A stretch of DNA of 64,000 nt from Nymphalis io (GCF_905147045.1 NC_065896.1:6907001-6971000), one strand, 5' to 3'; counted from the stretch's first letter, positions 27,446-40,552 are shown. Program-made: numbers and translations. Notes: generated from the letters alone by a model not told the origin.

Positions 27446-28831
27446 TCTTATTAATTCAATATACGATATCATTCATAATATTTAAAAGTTTCCTTATTAA
27501 GATAAAAATCAATAAATATACAGTGTAGTTACTCTAGGCAAGTCACGACTGTGTTGCAACGATGTGGTTCAGCAATAGGTACTGCGTGTTGGACCACATT
27601 CGGAAATGGACCACTTTTGATCTAGCTCCCGAGAGGTTGAGTAAGTGATGTCCAATTTGAACCATACAAGCTAAAACATGTTATTTATATAAGATTGAAC
27701 TATTTGAATAAATATATATTTATGTTTACAGTTTGAAAAAAGATGAATAAAAAATTACCATTCGTCGTAATTTTACTAAGCGTCAGGTAAGTTTCTTGAT
27801 TTGGACTTTTTTGTAAAAAATAGACAATTGTGATTTCTACCTACCATATAACTATATATGTTTATATAATATATCAAATACTATTTCTATATACAAATAT
27901 ACAAATAATATTTCTATCTTTGACCTATATCTATTTCTATACAATTCGAATTAAAACTTCACACTATTAATTTGTCATTGTTTAACACTTGTTAATTGTG
28001 ACATAGTAACATCATCGTACAATAGATGGTGTGCTATTCTAAGGATTATAGATTAATAATGCCTTAAATAATAATAGTACTTATTCAACATTATTTACGA
28101 GTATAATATAAATGTACATAATATTGTTTTTTTTTATCATTTGTAAAACATTATGATCAATTTGTTCTATATAAGTGAATAAATGATTTTCTATTCTATA
28201 ACTCTATCTGACTTTATGAAGGCCACTGTTTAGCTGTCGCTTTTACGCCACATGGACATAAATTTTATAGGGTTTTTTACTTTATAGGTTTTTAAGACCA
28301 GTGTCAACCTTTTTATGAGCAGGCGATAAAAACTGTAGTTGTATTCAATACACCGATTCCCCTTTGATTTCATTCATACTAAACTAGGTTAATAGATTTT
28401 CCTTTTAACGCGTGAAAAAATTGAGTATAAAGCCGTGTTTGGGATGGACCTCTTTTAGTTAACGCGAAATGTAGGAAAGTACAAAGTAAGCTTAAAAGGA
28501 TTTTAATATTTGTTTCCTTTTGTATGGCTTATTCAAATAATAGTTGCTACGATGGCAAGGTTAAGTTACGTACATGTATGATAATTTGTTACCTTTTCTA
28601 GGTCAAATACTTTAATTAACGTAATTTAAATTTCATGAAGGAAGTGTGTATTCAATTTTGTATATCATCGATGTTTTAAGAAAATTTTGTGGCAGCCATG
28701 TTGCTTTAAATAGGCTATGAATTGTTATGAATTCATATGTTATAATTAATCAAAAGAAATAAACAATCATTTAAAAAAGTTAAAATTTAAGTATATTAAG
28801 ATTTTCTCTAAAATAAAATTCTGTATTTGCT

Positions 28832-29073
28832 TTACCGCCAAATTGCAATACTTGGCAGTAGCAATACTCAGTATTGCTATTCCGGTTTAAAGGGTAAGTG
28901 AGCCATTGTAACTAAGGGCACAAGGGACATAACATCTTGGTTTTCATGATTGGTGGCGTATTGGCGATGTAAATGAAGGTTAATATTTCTTACAGCGCCA
29001 ATGTCTATGGGCGGTGTTGACCACGTACCATTAGGTGGCCCATTTACTCGGCCGCTTACACATCTTATAAAAG
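28832..29073 (+). mobile_element. SINE-A copy, 5'-truncated and diverged
   Basis: It starts near 'taccgccaaattgcaatact' and ends 'cttataaaag'. It is more diverged than the other copies. Confidence 0.75.
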
Positions 29074-31689
29074 AAAACCTCTTCCAAGATCTGCCAAACC
29101 TTCTTATTCTTAACTTTCCGCATTCAGTCGGTTCCCGCCACCTTCTGAAGATTATAGGACTACCTGGCTGTAGAGAATTTTCAATTTCAATAAATTTTTC
29201 AAAATTTTATCCGATTAATTAATTATGTAGTCCGTAAATTACACTAAATGCTACAAATACAAAAAAGATAATATATAAAATTCAAAATGTTGACTATTAA
29301 ACACCACGATGGTACTAAAATACCGCTTGTGCTGTACGAAATGTTGTTCGGAGCAATTTAGAAAGTTCATGTATTTTGTAGGAACGATGCCAAACGCAAT
29401 AAGTTTAAGTACGGACCGTATAGAATATAATGTAAATACTTTTTTATCAATTCATATAAATAAAAGATAAAATAATCTATTTTAGTTTCATTATGCTAAT
29501 AGAAACAATAGTGGAAATGGAAAAGAAAAAAAGAAGTAAATAACTGCTTGTGAATATCTCATTTCTGGGTTAATGCCTCTTTTTTCTCTTGAGGTTTGAA
29601 GCGTTTCAATGCGACTGCCAACTCACTGAACATGCACACACACACAATCGTTGGTTAAGATTCACGTGTTCTTATCACTATACCATCTCAGCTTGGCTAA
29701 TTCAACGATATAGTTATGCAAATTTGTCATAAGTCATTACTTCCTAATCTGTTTATATAATGCGCATAACACCTATATTGTACGGAGCTATTATCTGTAA
29801 TAGAATCTTAAAGGACAACAAAAACAGTGTAGATATTACCCACTTACATTATATAAAAGCAAGGTCGTTGCGTTCTCACGCTATAAGTTATAAGACTTGT
29901 TTTACTCGACATGTCCATAGAAAATTAAAAAAAAAACAAGTGAAGTTTAAAATACACTTCGGCCTTGACTCTTTAAGTAATATATCGTCATACAAATAAG
30001 AACAAGAGAGATTTTATGATGGACAGTGTAGTAAGTCGATGGAAATTTGTAGATCCTAAATCAATAATTGGTCGAAGTTTACCGTTTAAAAGATGTGTTC
30101 AGCGACGACCAAGACGCAATCAAGTGACGTTAAAAAAAAGATAATAAATAAAGCAGATAAAAAAGTTGAATGAATGCGTTTAGTATATACAATCATATAT
30201 AATATATGTATTTATTTATTTTACTTACATTTTTTACGCCTTTCATATACGTCATTAGGTCGGCTGGTAGAGAATATAAAAATGAGCATTTATTTCATAG
30301 AAGAAACATTTATGAACATAATAATATATCTAGGACAATATATAATTCAGTGTATATTTTATTTATTTAGGAAAATCAACAGTAGATACATTAGATAGAC
30401 AATTAAACAGAGGTTGAAAAGTTATTCGATAAATGTTCTACTAATTATAGGCTATCACATTAATCATAACAAGCATCACATTATGAATAGATATATGATA
30501 ACATAACTATCGAACGAAATAAAGATTATGTGCTGGCCTATCCTAGCAAGGCTGATTTAACAACCTGTGTTAAGGATAATAGAATTCAGGAGTGTTAAGC
30601 CCACCTTTTGTGCAATTTATTTTGTTGTGAAATAAAGTAACTACCTGCATGACCAGACAATTGAAGACTCGAGAACTACTTTAAGTGATCGATCAACGTC
30701 AAACTTTTGATATTATTTTACATATTCAAAGTTTCTATTGTCTAAGCGTTTATATATTTCTTTTACTTTTTAAAGAAATACATATGTAATGATTATGATG
30801 ATGTCCTTCTGATAGATTCTAATGTGACGATCTTTATCAACGAAAATAAACCAACTGTTCAAGGGATATTATAGTGCACATATATTCCGTGAGTGTGTGT
30901 ATGTGTGCTTTGGTAACTTATTGCACCGGGCTAGTAACACATATCTATTACGTACGAAAATTACGTATTTTAAGTATATAATATATTACATAATTAATTA
31001 TATTTATGCATATAGAATCACATATCAAATGTCAAACGTCTGATTATAAAGACCATTTTCACAGTAAAACCTTCTTTAAGTCCAAAAATTAGATAACATA
31101 TTTTTATTGAACGGTTAGTTTTTACAGTAATTAATCAGAAATAACCTAGCTTTCCGCATCATTCATATGAATGAACAGCCTTCGAATGATGAATCGTTCA
31201 ATGTTACACCTTACCTCAAATATATATAAATTACATAGATTTAAAAAAATACATTGTAAAAACTAATTCGTTCTCTTTGAATTACGTTTAAACCACAATA
31301 TTTTTATTAGGAAAAAATAAACACAAAAAATATCTAGATTTCGACCTTTAAATTTTTTACAATGCAAAATAATTCTCAAAACCAGCAAAATCATAATGAA
31401 AACAAAAAATAAATCAAGATCACTGTCAATGGTAATTATATAATCTGTGACCACAACTGAGGTCAGTAACAAGGATGAGAATTTTTTATATAGTAATAAA
31501 ATTGTCGAGACGCTATTATGATTCTTTTTTGTCTATTAACAATCAAGTTATAGTTGCCATAAAAAGCAAAACTATAACTTATTTTTTATTAAAAATATAC
31601 CTACTATAATTATTAGTATTAAAATATACATATAATTCAGTATATTTTTACAAACACCTTTGAGCTTTTTTAGCATAAGGTTAAATGTA
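29074..31689. other. AT-rich non-coding DNA
   Basis: Apart from a deleted SINE-B, nothing is recognisable. Frames at 29760-29999 and 30174-30398 look like chance AT-rich frames. Confidence 0.5.
29539..29697 (-). mobile_element. SINE-B copy with large internal deletion
   Basis: The tail side 'aactgcttgtgaatatctca' and the head side 'gattcacgtgttcttatcac' are present, but the middle is mostly lost and replaced by a short CA repeat. Confidence 0.65.
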
Positions 31690-31750
31690 ATGAGCACCAA
31701 TTCGGAATATATATAAATTAAAGAACAGACAAGAAATTCAGTAGTTACTT
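31690..31750. repeat. Short copy of the 'aagaaactcagtagttact' repeat
   Basis: 'caccaattcggaatatatat' and 'acaagaaattcagtagttac' parallel 33241-33305. It lies just before a SINE-A copy. Confidence 0.45.
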
Positions 31751-31780
31751 TTTTAATAATTGTAAAATATGTATTTGTCG

Positions 31781-32030
31781 ATGGTAGGGCCTTTGTGCAG
31801 GCCCGTCTGGGTGGGTACCACTCACTCATCAGATATTTTACCGCTAAACAGCAGTACTTAGTATTGTTGCGTTCCGGTTTGACATAACATCTTAGTTCCC
31901 AAGTTTGGTGGCGCATTGGCGATGAGAGGAATGATTATTATTTCTTACATCACCAATGCATATGGGAGATGGTGACTACTTGCCACCAGGTGGCCCATTT
32001 GCTCGTTCGCCTGCCTATAACATAAAAAAA
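31781..32030 (+). mobile_element. SINE-A copy with small deletion
   Basis: It runs from 'atggtagggcctttgtgcag' to 'aacataaaaaaa' and lacks about 45 bases between 'gttccggtttga' and 'cataacatcttagttccc'. Confidence 0.8.
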
Positions 32031-32079
32031 TATAGAATTAAGTTCATAAATATCCATATTCATAAGTATAACAATCAAG

Positions 32080-32331
32080 TTGCCTTTTCACGCCGAAGGT
32101 TGTGGGTTCGATTCCCACCCAGGACAGACATTTGTGTGCATGAACATGTCTGTTTGTCCTGAGTCTGGGTGTAATTTTCTATATAAGTATGTATTTGCGG
32201 AGGGAAAGTAGTATATGTAGTATATCAGTTGTCTGGTTTCCATAGCACAAGCTTTATACAAACTTAATTTGGGATCAGATGGCCGTGTGTGCAAATGTCC
32301 CAGGATATTATTATTATTATTATTATTATAA
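32080..32331 (+). mobile_element. SINE-C copy with (ATT)n tail, head slightly truncated
   Basis: A tRNA-derived SINE: 'cacgccgaaggttgtgggtt' leads into the B box 'gggttcgattcccac', then 'gacagacatttgtgtgcatg', 'atatcagttgtctggtttcc', and a tail of ATT repeats at 32306-32330. The overlapping open frames are repeat-derived. Confidence 0.8.
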
Positions 32332-32555
32332 GTAGTAATCATACTCCACAATTTTTTATTATATTTATTTTTATACTGTATGATTTTTAATATATGTAAT
32401 GTTTAAATTCATTAATTGGTAAATGTTTCTTTAGTACTATAATCTGCCATGCGTCGAATTTAATTCGCGATTATGTTTGTGTTCATTTACTTTTTTCACA
32501 AATCTTCAAGAAAACTTTTAAATTTCTAATTACATACAATATTTTTGTCTCAGTA

Positions 32556-32594
<39 letters not shown>

Positions 32595-33229
32595 CATACG
32601 AACCGGATGAATCTTGATACGATTTAGTTTTTAACGATATATATAAAGTCGTTATTGTTGTAAATATTTTTATTGCACACTAAATAAACAAAAAATAACA
32701 ATCAAAGTGGGATTTATTCCAATAAGAGATCAAGTACTTTAGGTTGTAGTTATTTTCAGAAATCTCAAGATTAAAAAAACTATAAATAAATTAAAATACA
32801 CTGTATTGTTGGCAGCATCAAAATTTCATTTTTTAGGTTAATTAAATTGGACTTGAAATTTAGTTGCAAGATTCCATACATACTCACTGGCGACGTTAAA
32901 TAAAAGCTTATAAAATGGTGTTAATTATTTATAAGGAATATAAATAATTCAGTAGAAATCAATAGCATCCTGTCTGATATGATCGTAACTATAGGAGTAT
33001 TGTATTAAAACGTGTCTTGGTTAACCTTGCTCTTTTATAAGGCTACTACGTAGGCAGATATGGTAACAAAAGTCGCATATGTGGCAGTCTGTTTCGATGC
33101 TTAAGGCCACGAATAATTAAAACTAATTTTCCGCTTTACAGAATGGACTTTAAACTTAAAATATTTTATATGATGCATCATATAAATTAGCATACATAGT
33201 CACTTTTGATTTGTCATTTTACAATTTTT
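32332..33229. other. AT-rich non-coding DNA containing the GT microsatellite
   Basis: No gene or family-level repeat is recognised outside the (GT)16 run. Confidence 0.5.
32559..32590. repeat. (GT)16 microsatellite
   Basis: An uninterrupted GT dinucleotide run of 32 bases. Confidence 0.95.
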
Positions 33230-33455
33230 AGTTAATTATAAAGCTGCCACCGGTTCGGAATATGATTCAACTGAGAATAACCGGCAAGAAACTCAGTAGT
33301 TACTCAAATTCACTAAATAAAAAAATGTTCATGTAATAATCATATTTATATATTCTTTATAAACAGTAACTTGAAACTCTTCTATCATTTATATAATCTT
33401 GTACAGTACAATAAGCCTTGTTTATTTAAAAAAACGTATAAAATAGCGAAAGTAT
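33230..33455. repeat. Dispersed repeat with 'accggcaagaaactcagtag' and 'ataatcttgtacagtacaat'
   Basis: Parts recur in this window: 'aagaaattcagtagttact' at about 31730 and 'tataatcttgtacagaataa' at about 1024. The phrase 'accggttcgga...accggcaagaaactcagtag' is common in Lepidoptera. Confidence 0.5.
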
Positions 33456-33596
33456 TTTTTATAAACAATTATCTGATACGACTATAGCGCCACCTATTTT
33501 ATTTTAATGATACTTGCTATGCCAGAAACCTTCACGCAAAACAACAAACCAACAATGAAGGATATCGTCGCGTTTGTTTTTAAAAAATAAATAAAT

Positions 33597-33783
33597 AGGT
33601 AAGTGCACTCGTAAATGGGCTGCCTGGTGATATACGGCCATAGACATTGGCATTGTAGGTCATATTAACCATTCCTTAGATCGCCAATGCGTTCTAACCT
33701 TAAGAACTAAGATATTGACTTTTGACCGTAATTACGCTGGCTCATTCGCCCTTCAAACCGGAACAAACTATACTAAGTATTTA
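33597..33783 (-). mobile_element. SINE-A fragment, diverged
   Basis: It is an inverted copy, recognisable by 'gacattggcattgta', 'gatcgccaatgcg' and 'cccttcaaaccggaacaaac'. The outer ends are lost. Confidence 0.7.
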
Positions 33784-33894
33784 TTATATTGTATATTGTA
33801 TTATTCATATACCAATATGAAAAATGATGATTTAATCATTACATATAATTCACCGATACATTTTTTTAAATTAGTTTTAATTTTGTTACAACAA

Positions 33895-34045
33895 AATCCT
33901 GGATCTCGATAGCAGCGCAACCATTCAATATAACTGAGTCTAATCTAAACCATCCAGGGAAAAACAAATATATCCAAAAATAATCATCAAAATCGGTCCA
34001 GCCTTTTAGAAGGAGTTCCGTGCCGTGACATACGTACATGGCTTT
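33895..34045. repeat. Dispersed lepidopteran repeat fragment
   Basis: 'atcatcaaaatcggtccagc' and 'cttttagaaggagttccgtg' are the usual internal and 3' phrases of a widespread repeat. The family name is not assignable by eye. Confidence 0.4.
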
Positions 34046-35827
34046 AGGCCATAGTTCACGCGTGGTTAGTTTTATTTGTTAGTATGCCTTTTATACGTTA
34101 ACATGTACTAACACTTTCAAATAACTAAAATGTATTTCAAAAATAATGGAAAAGTCTTTACATTCATTTTTTGTTATCGCAAGAGATAAAAACTGTCCAT
34201 TATATAACTGTCAGCTCGCGAATGTCATTCATCAATTTTCAATAGAACCTACGCGCACCTCACCCATTTATCTCAAACAAGCTGCCCGTTCCGGCTTTAT
34301 CTGTGAAAGAAATATAGCCTACACGTTATGTAACTGTCCAAAATACTCTTGATTTGTCGAAATGTATTTTACATATGATTCACACAAATTATTTCACTTT
34401 AAATTCCATATCTTATTTAGTACAACTTATAAACCTAAAAGGCAGTGAATTAGTTATTTTTTTACTATTCGCTTCACTTTCAAAAGAACTTTACCAGGTC
34501 ACTCTGTGTCAGGAGTTCGGAAACCGTTCGACCCCTACAGGAACTCTGGTTACAACCTACAGAAGTATTTGTTTTGAACGAGCGACTTGTCAAAATCGAT
34601 TTAACTTGTCACCATTGTGCCAACCAGTCTAGAATTATTAACTAGCAAAATCCGAATGTTGTCAAGTCTTTTTAAATATACCAAGAGTTAGTAACTATAC
34701 AGAACATCGCAGTACCTCGAATATTATACTTGTAACTGGCAACTCTCATTATAATCGATCAAATGACGTCTATGTCTATTAATCTAAAACAGATCCAATC
34801 TTATAGATAAAACAAATGCATATTAAATTTGAATATTTTAATTTTAATACTGAATATATAGATATGCAACAGCAAACAATGATCTTGTTTCTTGTAAACA
34901 TTGTACGTAGTTCCTTAAAATTATCTTCAATTTATTAGTGCTGTCCAATACCGTATCGGTGTCAAGAACGTATTATTGTACTTGATAGCTGTTATTGTAA
35001 TGTTATTGTCTGCTTTTGATGGTCAAACATCAACACGAGCTTTTAAGAGCCTCATCGGTCTTGTGGTTAATTTTATAAGGTATTAGATTTTGAGGTCCTT
35101 AGTTCCAAGTTTGTTCTTTTAATTGTTTTTTTTTTCTTACAATAAATCAACTAAGTAATGAGCATAGATGACTCAGTGACCGAACCCATGTAAGAATTTA
35201 ATTTTCGGGATTTCAATGTCGGATTAAATTCGAAAAATATTACGAAGTATTTAAAAATACCTACTAGTTTTAAATTGCCGAAAAAAAATTACAAACAACT
35301 ATTTAAATTAGAAAATAGGAATAATATTTTTGCGTTCATCTGAATTAAAATTGGTATTAATTAACTTTGGCCTGGTTTTAATCCTAGCATAATTTATAGT
35401 CTTTGTTCTAGAATCACATGGTCAATTGCAAGCAACTAATGGAGCATGATTGTACGCAATTCTATTTAATATCGTTGAGTTAAATAATATTAACACTATA
35501 ACTAGTATTAGCAGTGCGATTTTATATGAACACACCTTGTACAGTCTTGACATGTCGAAAACCGATTTACGGTGTCCTGTGTTTCGAGTTTATTCTTACT
35601 GAATAGTTCTACCGATCAAACTGTTTTGAAAAGCATATAAAATATATTTTCTAGTTCTAGTTATTTCCTGCTATATATACTCTATTTATTATTAGAATTT
35701 AAATGTATTTCACATACAATTTTATTGATGGATAAGAGTATGTATGAGTGTCTTTCCGATTCTTTTCGGTATAGACTCTATATTGAGAATTGATAGTGGC
35801 TTCACATTTTATATCATCTTATAATGT
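34046..35827. other. Non-coding DNA with a unique block at 34140-34350
   Basis: The block has a 68-codon ATG frame (34146-34352) but no recognisable domain. It contains 'cccgttccggctttatctgt', similar to 'gacgctccggctttatcg' in the island near 12960. The following frame 34354-34632 is unsupported. Confidence 0.4.
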
Positions 35828-36090
35828 AAAGGAGCCTGTAAATATACCTCTGCTGGGCTAAGGCCTCCTCTTCTATTGAGGAGAAGGTTAGGTGCATTTT
35901 CACCACGGTACTTCAATGCGGATTGGTGGATACACATGTGGCAGATTTTCATCCACATATGCAGGTTTCCTCACGATATTTTCTTCTCCAACGACCACGA
36001 GATAAAATAAAAATTAAGCATATGAAAATTCAATGGTACTTGCCCGAGTTTGAACCCGCAATCTTCGTTTAAGATTCAAGTCTTCGGCTC
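35828..36090 (-). mobile_element. SINE-B copy, nearly full length, inverted
   Basis: 'gagcctgtaaatatacctct', 'gctgggctaaggcctcctct', 'atgcaggtttcctcacgata' and the B box 'cccgagtttgaacccgc' all appear in order. Confidence 0.8.
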
Positions 36091-37316
36091 TTCATCATTT
36101 ATTGTAAAATATTTTCACAAATTCAAGAGCGCTTCTAAGAGCCTACTTGAATAAAGTAGTATTATGATTTTGAATTCTACCTTGAAAATAAATATGACCT
36201 AACCTCGATTCGTCTTAAATTTACGATCGTTAACAACAGTTTCGTCTTTGTTCCTTTTTTCCAGATTCATCAATTTTATCATATCGTAATTAAGACCCGA
36301 AAGATAACGAATGTAATTAAATGTTCAAATATTGTTTTCGATATTATTTCGCAAAAGGAAAATTGTTATTTGTCTTATATTTGTACATTTAATAAGTTTG
36401 CAAAAAATCGCGTCAGTAGGTGCGTATTTTTTAATGAGCGTATATCGTTGTCGATAAAGAGGCTGAGAAGACAATTTGCGAAAATGTTATTATAGCTACC
36501 TTGTTATCCGTCATAAAGGTTTTTTACAACATATGAAATGAAAAGTCAAAAAACTGTACTTCCAAATTAGTGTCAGTAATTCGCGAGTACAGCTTGTTAA
36601 AAAAATATAAAGCTTCATTAAATCAAGTACTTTTGATGAAAAAAAAGGTAGTTTTGAAACATCTGCGAAGCCGTCGTCGCGCGGTCGGGAAGTGGTGTCC
36701 CCAATGCGCCGTTGCGTTGCGTTGCTGTCCGCAGGATGTCATGCTCGGATGGCCCGCAAATTATTGGTATGCGCGTTTTTATTTTTTTACGGCGATTGTT
36801 ACTATCGAACAAAAGTATTATGTAACTGTACTTTGTTCGACACTATGTTAAACACTATAGTGTATCTTACCATAAATAAATTTTTTAAGTAGGTTTGTTA
36901 TGTTTTTATTCTATTTTGTGTTAATTATTTAAATTAAACAATTTGTTGTTTTTTTATTGTTTATTTTTAAAGCGAGTGTAGCGGTTTGAGCGAAAACGAT
37001 TGTTTTCGCTCAAACCATTACATCCATTTATGTGATAAGTATGTAGTGCATGGGAACATAATAATTGTTAAGTTCTGTATAAAATTAACTTCGCTAATTT
37101 ACAAATATACTCGAGAGGAGAGGTCTTTGTCCAGCTGTATGATATTTTTAGGCTGTTATTTTTGTTTAAAATAGAAAATAGTTATTAACTTGTACGCCAA
37201 AATCATATTATTAATAAGATTATTTTTGATAAACATTTATGCTGCACAACAACATTATACCTATAAAAAATATTTAATGTTTTTCTTTTTTGAAACTATA
37301 TTTGTATCGATATATA
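36091..37316. other. AT-rich DNA with a short CpG-rich island (36655-36780)
   Basis: The island ('cgtcgtcgcgcggtcgggaa', 'gccgttgcgttgcgttgctg') is open in several frames on both strands, none with a recognised family. A perfect hairpin lies 200 bases downstream. Confidence 0.45.
36983..37016. repeat. Perfect hairpin, 15-base arms, 4-base loop
   Basis: GGTTTGAGCGAAAAC (36983-36997) pairs with 37002-37016 around GATT. The next T run is too far for a simple terminator reading, and eukaryotic context makes that unlikely anyway. Confidence 0.85.
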
Positions 37317-38604
37317 TTAGGTCCTTACATATGAAATTGGCGTTTTGTACGAGAGGAATATAAAGTGATTTTTTTTTGTAAAATATATTTAATTAATCAA
37401 AATATGCACCGTTGTTATCTATGCACTTTTGCCATCTCATAGGTAGTTCATTGATCCCTTTACAAAAAAAGCCATGGGGGCGAGAATCAATAAATTCTTT
37501 GAAGGCAGTTTGGACTGCCGCATCGGAGTTGAATTTTTTTCCTTGTAAGAAGTTGTCCAAATTCCGGAAAAAATGGTAATCTGTTGGACCAAGGACTGAA
37601 GAGTACGGTGGATGTAGCAGATATTCCAATTGTAGCTCATCTAACTTAGTGGTTGTTTGTTGTGCAGTGCGTGGTCTTGCATTTTCGTGAAGCAGCAGTG
37701 GCCTAGAGCGATTGACCAATTTCGGTTATTTAGCAGCTAGTTCTTCCTTCATGGTTTGCAGTTGCTGACAATAGATGTCTGCCGTAATGCAACAACAAAC
37801 AAACGATTACTCGTTTGGCGAGATTTTAGAAAGCACTCACTCACAAGCAACTTTTTCTGAATCAATTTTCGTTTAGGGCAAGATTTGGCTGGGTCTCCAG
37901 GGTTCAACCATTGTGACGAGCGCTGCCCATTATCGTACAGTATCCACTTTTCATCACAAGTAAAGATTCGATTTAAAATCCCTTCATTTTTGTGTCGGTT
38001 GAGCAAAGTAACACAGCAGTCGACGCGTGTTTGCAAGTTCGATTCACTCAATTCATGAGGTACCCATCATTTATTTAGGATTATATCACTAATTTTATCA
38101 TTTTATTTAGGATTAATACAGTTTTATCACTTACCCCGAAGCCTGCAGCTATCTCTGATGTGCTTTGTGAATGATCCGCTTACACAAAAATTCGTCATTT
38201 TCCACTTTGGTCTCCGGCCGTCCACGGTGTTGGTTCTGAAGGTCGAAATTTCCAGAACGAAAACGTTGAAACCAAAAACGTACCGTGTTTTCTTTTGCGA
38301 CACCAGCACCGTACACATCATTCATCCTTCGAGCTGTTTCTGCAGCACTGGTGCCATGGTAGAACTCGTAAATATACCTTTATTTCATGTTTTCCATTGT
38401 GCAGTAATAAGCGACGCCAAAGAAAACTTAATGAGGAAAAAACAAATGAATGACTGTTTTCAAAACTCAAATGTATTAGCTAAATGAATTTATAAATTTG
38501 AATTTGGAATTCATAACCAAAGTGGAGATATTACAGATCAAAATACTGATGTCATACTGACCGTATGACAAAACGCTAATTTCATACTTACGTATGAAAC
38601 CAAC
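37317..38604 (-). mobile_element. mariner-family DNA transposon, inactive
   Basis: The element is about 1.29 kb long, the usual mariner size. Inner terminal inverted repeats face each other at 37331-37348 and 38568-38585 and match at 17 of 18 bases (ATGAAATTGGCGTTTTGT against its complement). The outermost bases are less well paired, and a TA precedes the left end. It carries a broken transposase reading right to left. Confidence 0.85.
37393..38397 (-). pseudogene. mariner transposase pseudogene
   Basis: Read on the - strand from an ATG at 38397 (MENMK then a stop), the pieces follow the mariner order. First comes a helix-turn-helix part (AETARRMNDVYGAG, then VRFWFQRFRSGNFDLQNQ, then a GRPET-type linker). 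Next is the block TCDEKWILYDN with the first catalytic Asp, then SSQWLNPGDPAKSCPK. After that come LLHENARPRTAQQ and GPTDYHFFRNLDNFL with the third Asp. The second catalytic position is Glu (HEN) where mariners have Asp (HDN). Stops, frameshifts and a small duplication near 38065-38125 break the frame, and the segment after KKLLVS has lost part of the usual VWW region. It cannot encode active D,D34D transposase. Confidence 0.85.
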
Positions 38605-40552
38605 TAAACTAAACTAAACAAAACTACTACAACAAACTAAAAAACTATTGCTGTAGTTGTAAAAAATATGTACTTATCTCGACTGATGAAACAGTTCTTT
38701 GGGAACAATATAGCTTCATGATACTTTATAAAACGAACCACCCGTGAACTCTTAACTAAACCCAGTGTTAAGCAAATTATCTAAACTAAAAACATGTGTA
38801 ATAATTATTTTTGAAACTACGTAAGCACTGACGTTACTCACTAATTCGCGTACCGAAATTAATGTACTTCAAGAATTTAAGGGTTAATTCACGTTACAAA
38901 TGAAACTTTGGTAAGTTTTTTTTTTTTTGTTTTAAGCCAACATTACAAAATATTGTGGACAATATCCTTGGTGTTCGAAATATTTTAGTAACATTACTCT
39001 TAAAAAATATTTTATTTCTTATTTAGCTCAGAACAATATATCTCTTAACATTATGTTTAATATACAATTAATGAAGGATAATCCGTTGCAAATGTAATAT
39101 ATATTATAACATTATAAATTCAACTTAACATAAAACCGGGATAAAACATTTTATAAAATGGTTAAATAATTACTCGGGTGCAGGCTTATAATCCTGGATT
39201 ACGGAAAGCCTAACGCGAACGTCAATACCTTCAATGATTAATAGTCTCACGATAATCCCTGAGGTCGAAGCCTTCGTTTTTCCTTGTAACAATGAGCTCC
39301 ACCAAGTTTTAAACTCGCTAACATAGGTATTATCGAAAGATCCTGAAATTTAAACATTAACTAATATGAACAGTTTTATGCAGCTATAATAGTAGTCTTT
39401 TAAATTAAGTTTCGTAAGTACTCATTTTTATAGGCCATACAATAGATTGAACAAAAATAATTGGCACAAAAAAACTTTTAGTACCGTAGTGTTAGAAGTA
39501 ATATCTAGTATATTTATTATAGTATTTCTAGTAAGAAAAGCGATTAATGGCGATTAATTCGATTTTTTCCTTAGTTCTTTGTTGCCTAATCGTTTTTTTT
39601 GTCGGTTCAATATAATCTCCGGATTGCTCCGTACCAATTAGTCTTTCGTGCGCCTTTCTTTGAAAATCTTCATTTAACCCAATCCATCTTTATTTGTGTC
39701 GAGAACTATTTCCACCTATTTGCCATGTGTCAAAGGAGTTTAATTACTTTTATGAACGTAATAAAGTTATAATATAGTTGAAAAAACGTCTTCTTGATTA
39801 ATAGGACGACCTAACGTTTAAAATAATTTTCGATCCCCGTTAGGAAAAACAAGTCCACCGATAATTTAATTGATGAAGTCCTTGACAAGGGTATCGCCGT
39901 CATAATTTGAAAGGAAATTTTTCATCAGCCTGAAGCGTTGTGCCAAATTGAATTGGGAGCCACGAATATCCGAGTTGGCGGACGTTGTCGCCTGTGTAAC
40001 TTGAACAGATAAAATTACAAGGACATTTATAGAAACAAATTCATTTTAAAAAGATATTCTCATCTTGTTAGAAGTTACCGAAGTAATTCGTTTAAAACTT
40101 GACAAATGTTAATTTAACTTTTGAGTCAACAGCGTGACAAGGGGAATATCATCTTTAATAAAAAATGATATAATTTTAACCGAAGTGGCAAAAATATATT
40201 TCAACAGAACCAATGAATCCAAGGCTAGAATTAAAAGGGCATTTGCTTACAAAGTAGTAATAGACTTCTCTATATTAGAGAATTCTTACGTGGGTGAAAA
40301 TGTATACCTACTTTTTGAAAAGGATATGTATGATATTGTACTGAGATTCGAGATTCGATATGCTTTTATCGGACCGCATTTAAGCTGCCTCGTCGATGAG
40401 GGTTCCTCAATTTGTTGACGTTTATATAGAATGGACTTTGAGATTCTTCTTGGTGTATTTTGCGACGTGTTGATAGGGCGTTGGAATGAAACATCATTAT
40501 TTATTTTTAGACGTATACGTACTTCATTTATTTTATAATGTTAAATTAATGT

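Larger units (their letters stand above)
22544..28831. other. AT-rich non-coding DNA with an island at 26300-26430
   Basis: SINE-B and MITE-1 copies are listed separately. The island ('cttctgcggggaaatgagtt', 'cgttccgtccgacggttacg') carries no frame and could be regulatory. Confidence 0.45.

Noticed and set aside
32306..32330. Independent ATT microsatellite
   Set aside because: It is the tail of the SINE-C copy, as at 60487.
36983..37016. Rho-independent-type terminator
   Set aside because: The genome is eukaryotic and no gene precedes it; listed only as a hairpin.
38158..38487. + strand ORF of 109 codons
   Set aside because: It is antisense to the mariner transposase remnant.
40134..40418. 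ORF of 94 codons
   Set aside because: It starts at GTG, shows no domain, and has composition like non-coding DNA; probably chance.
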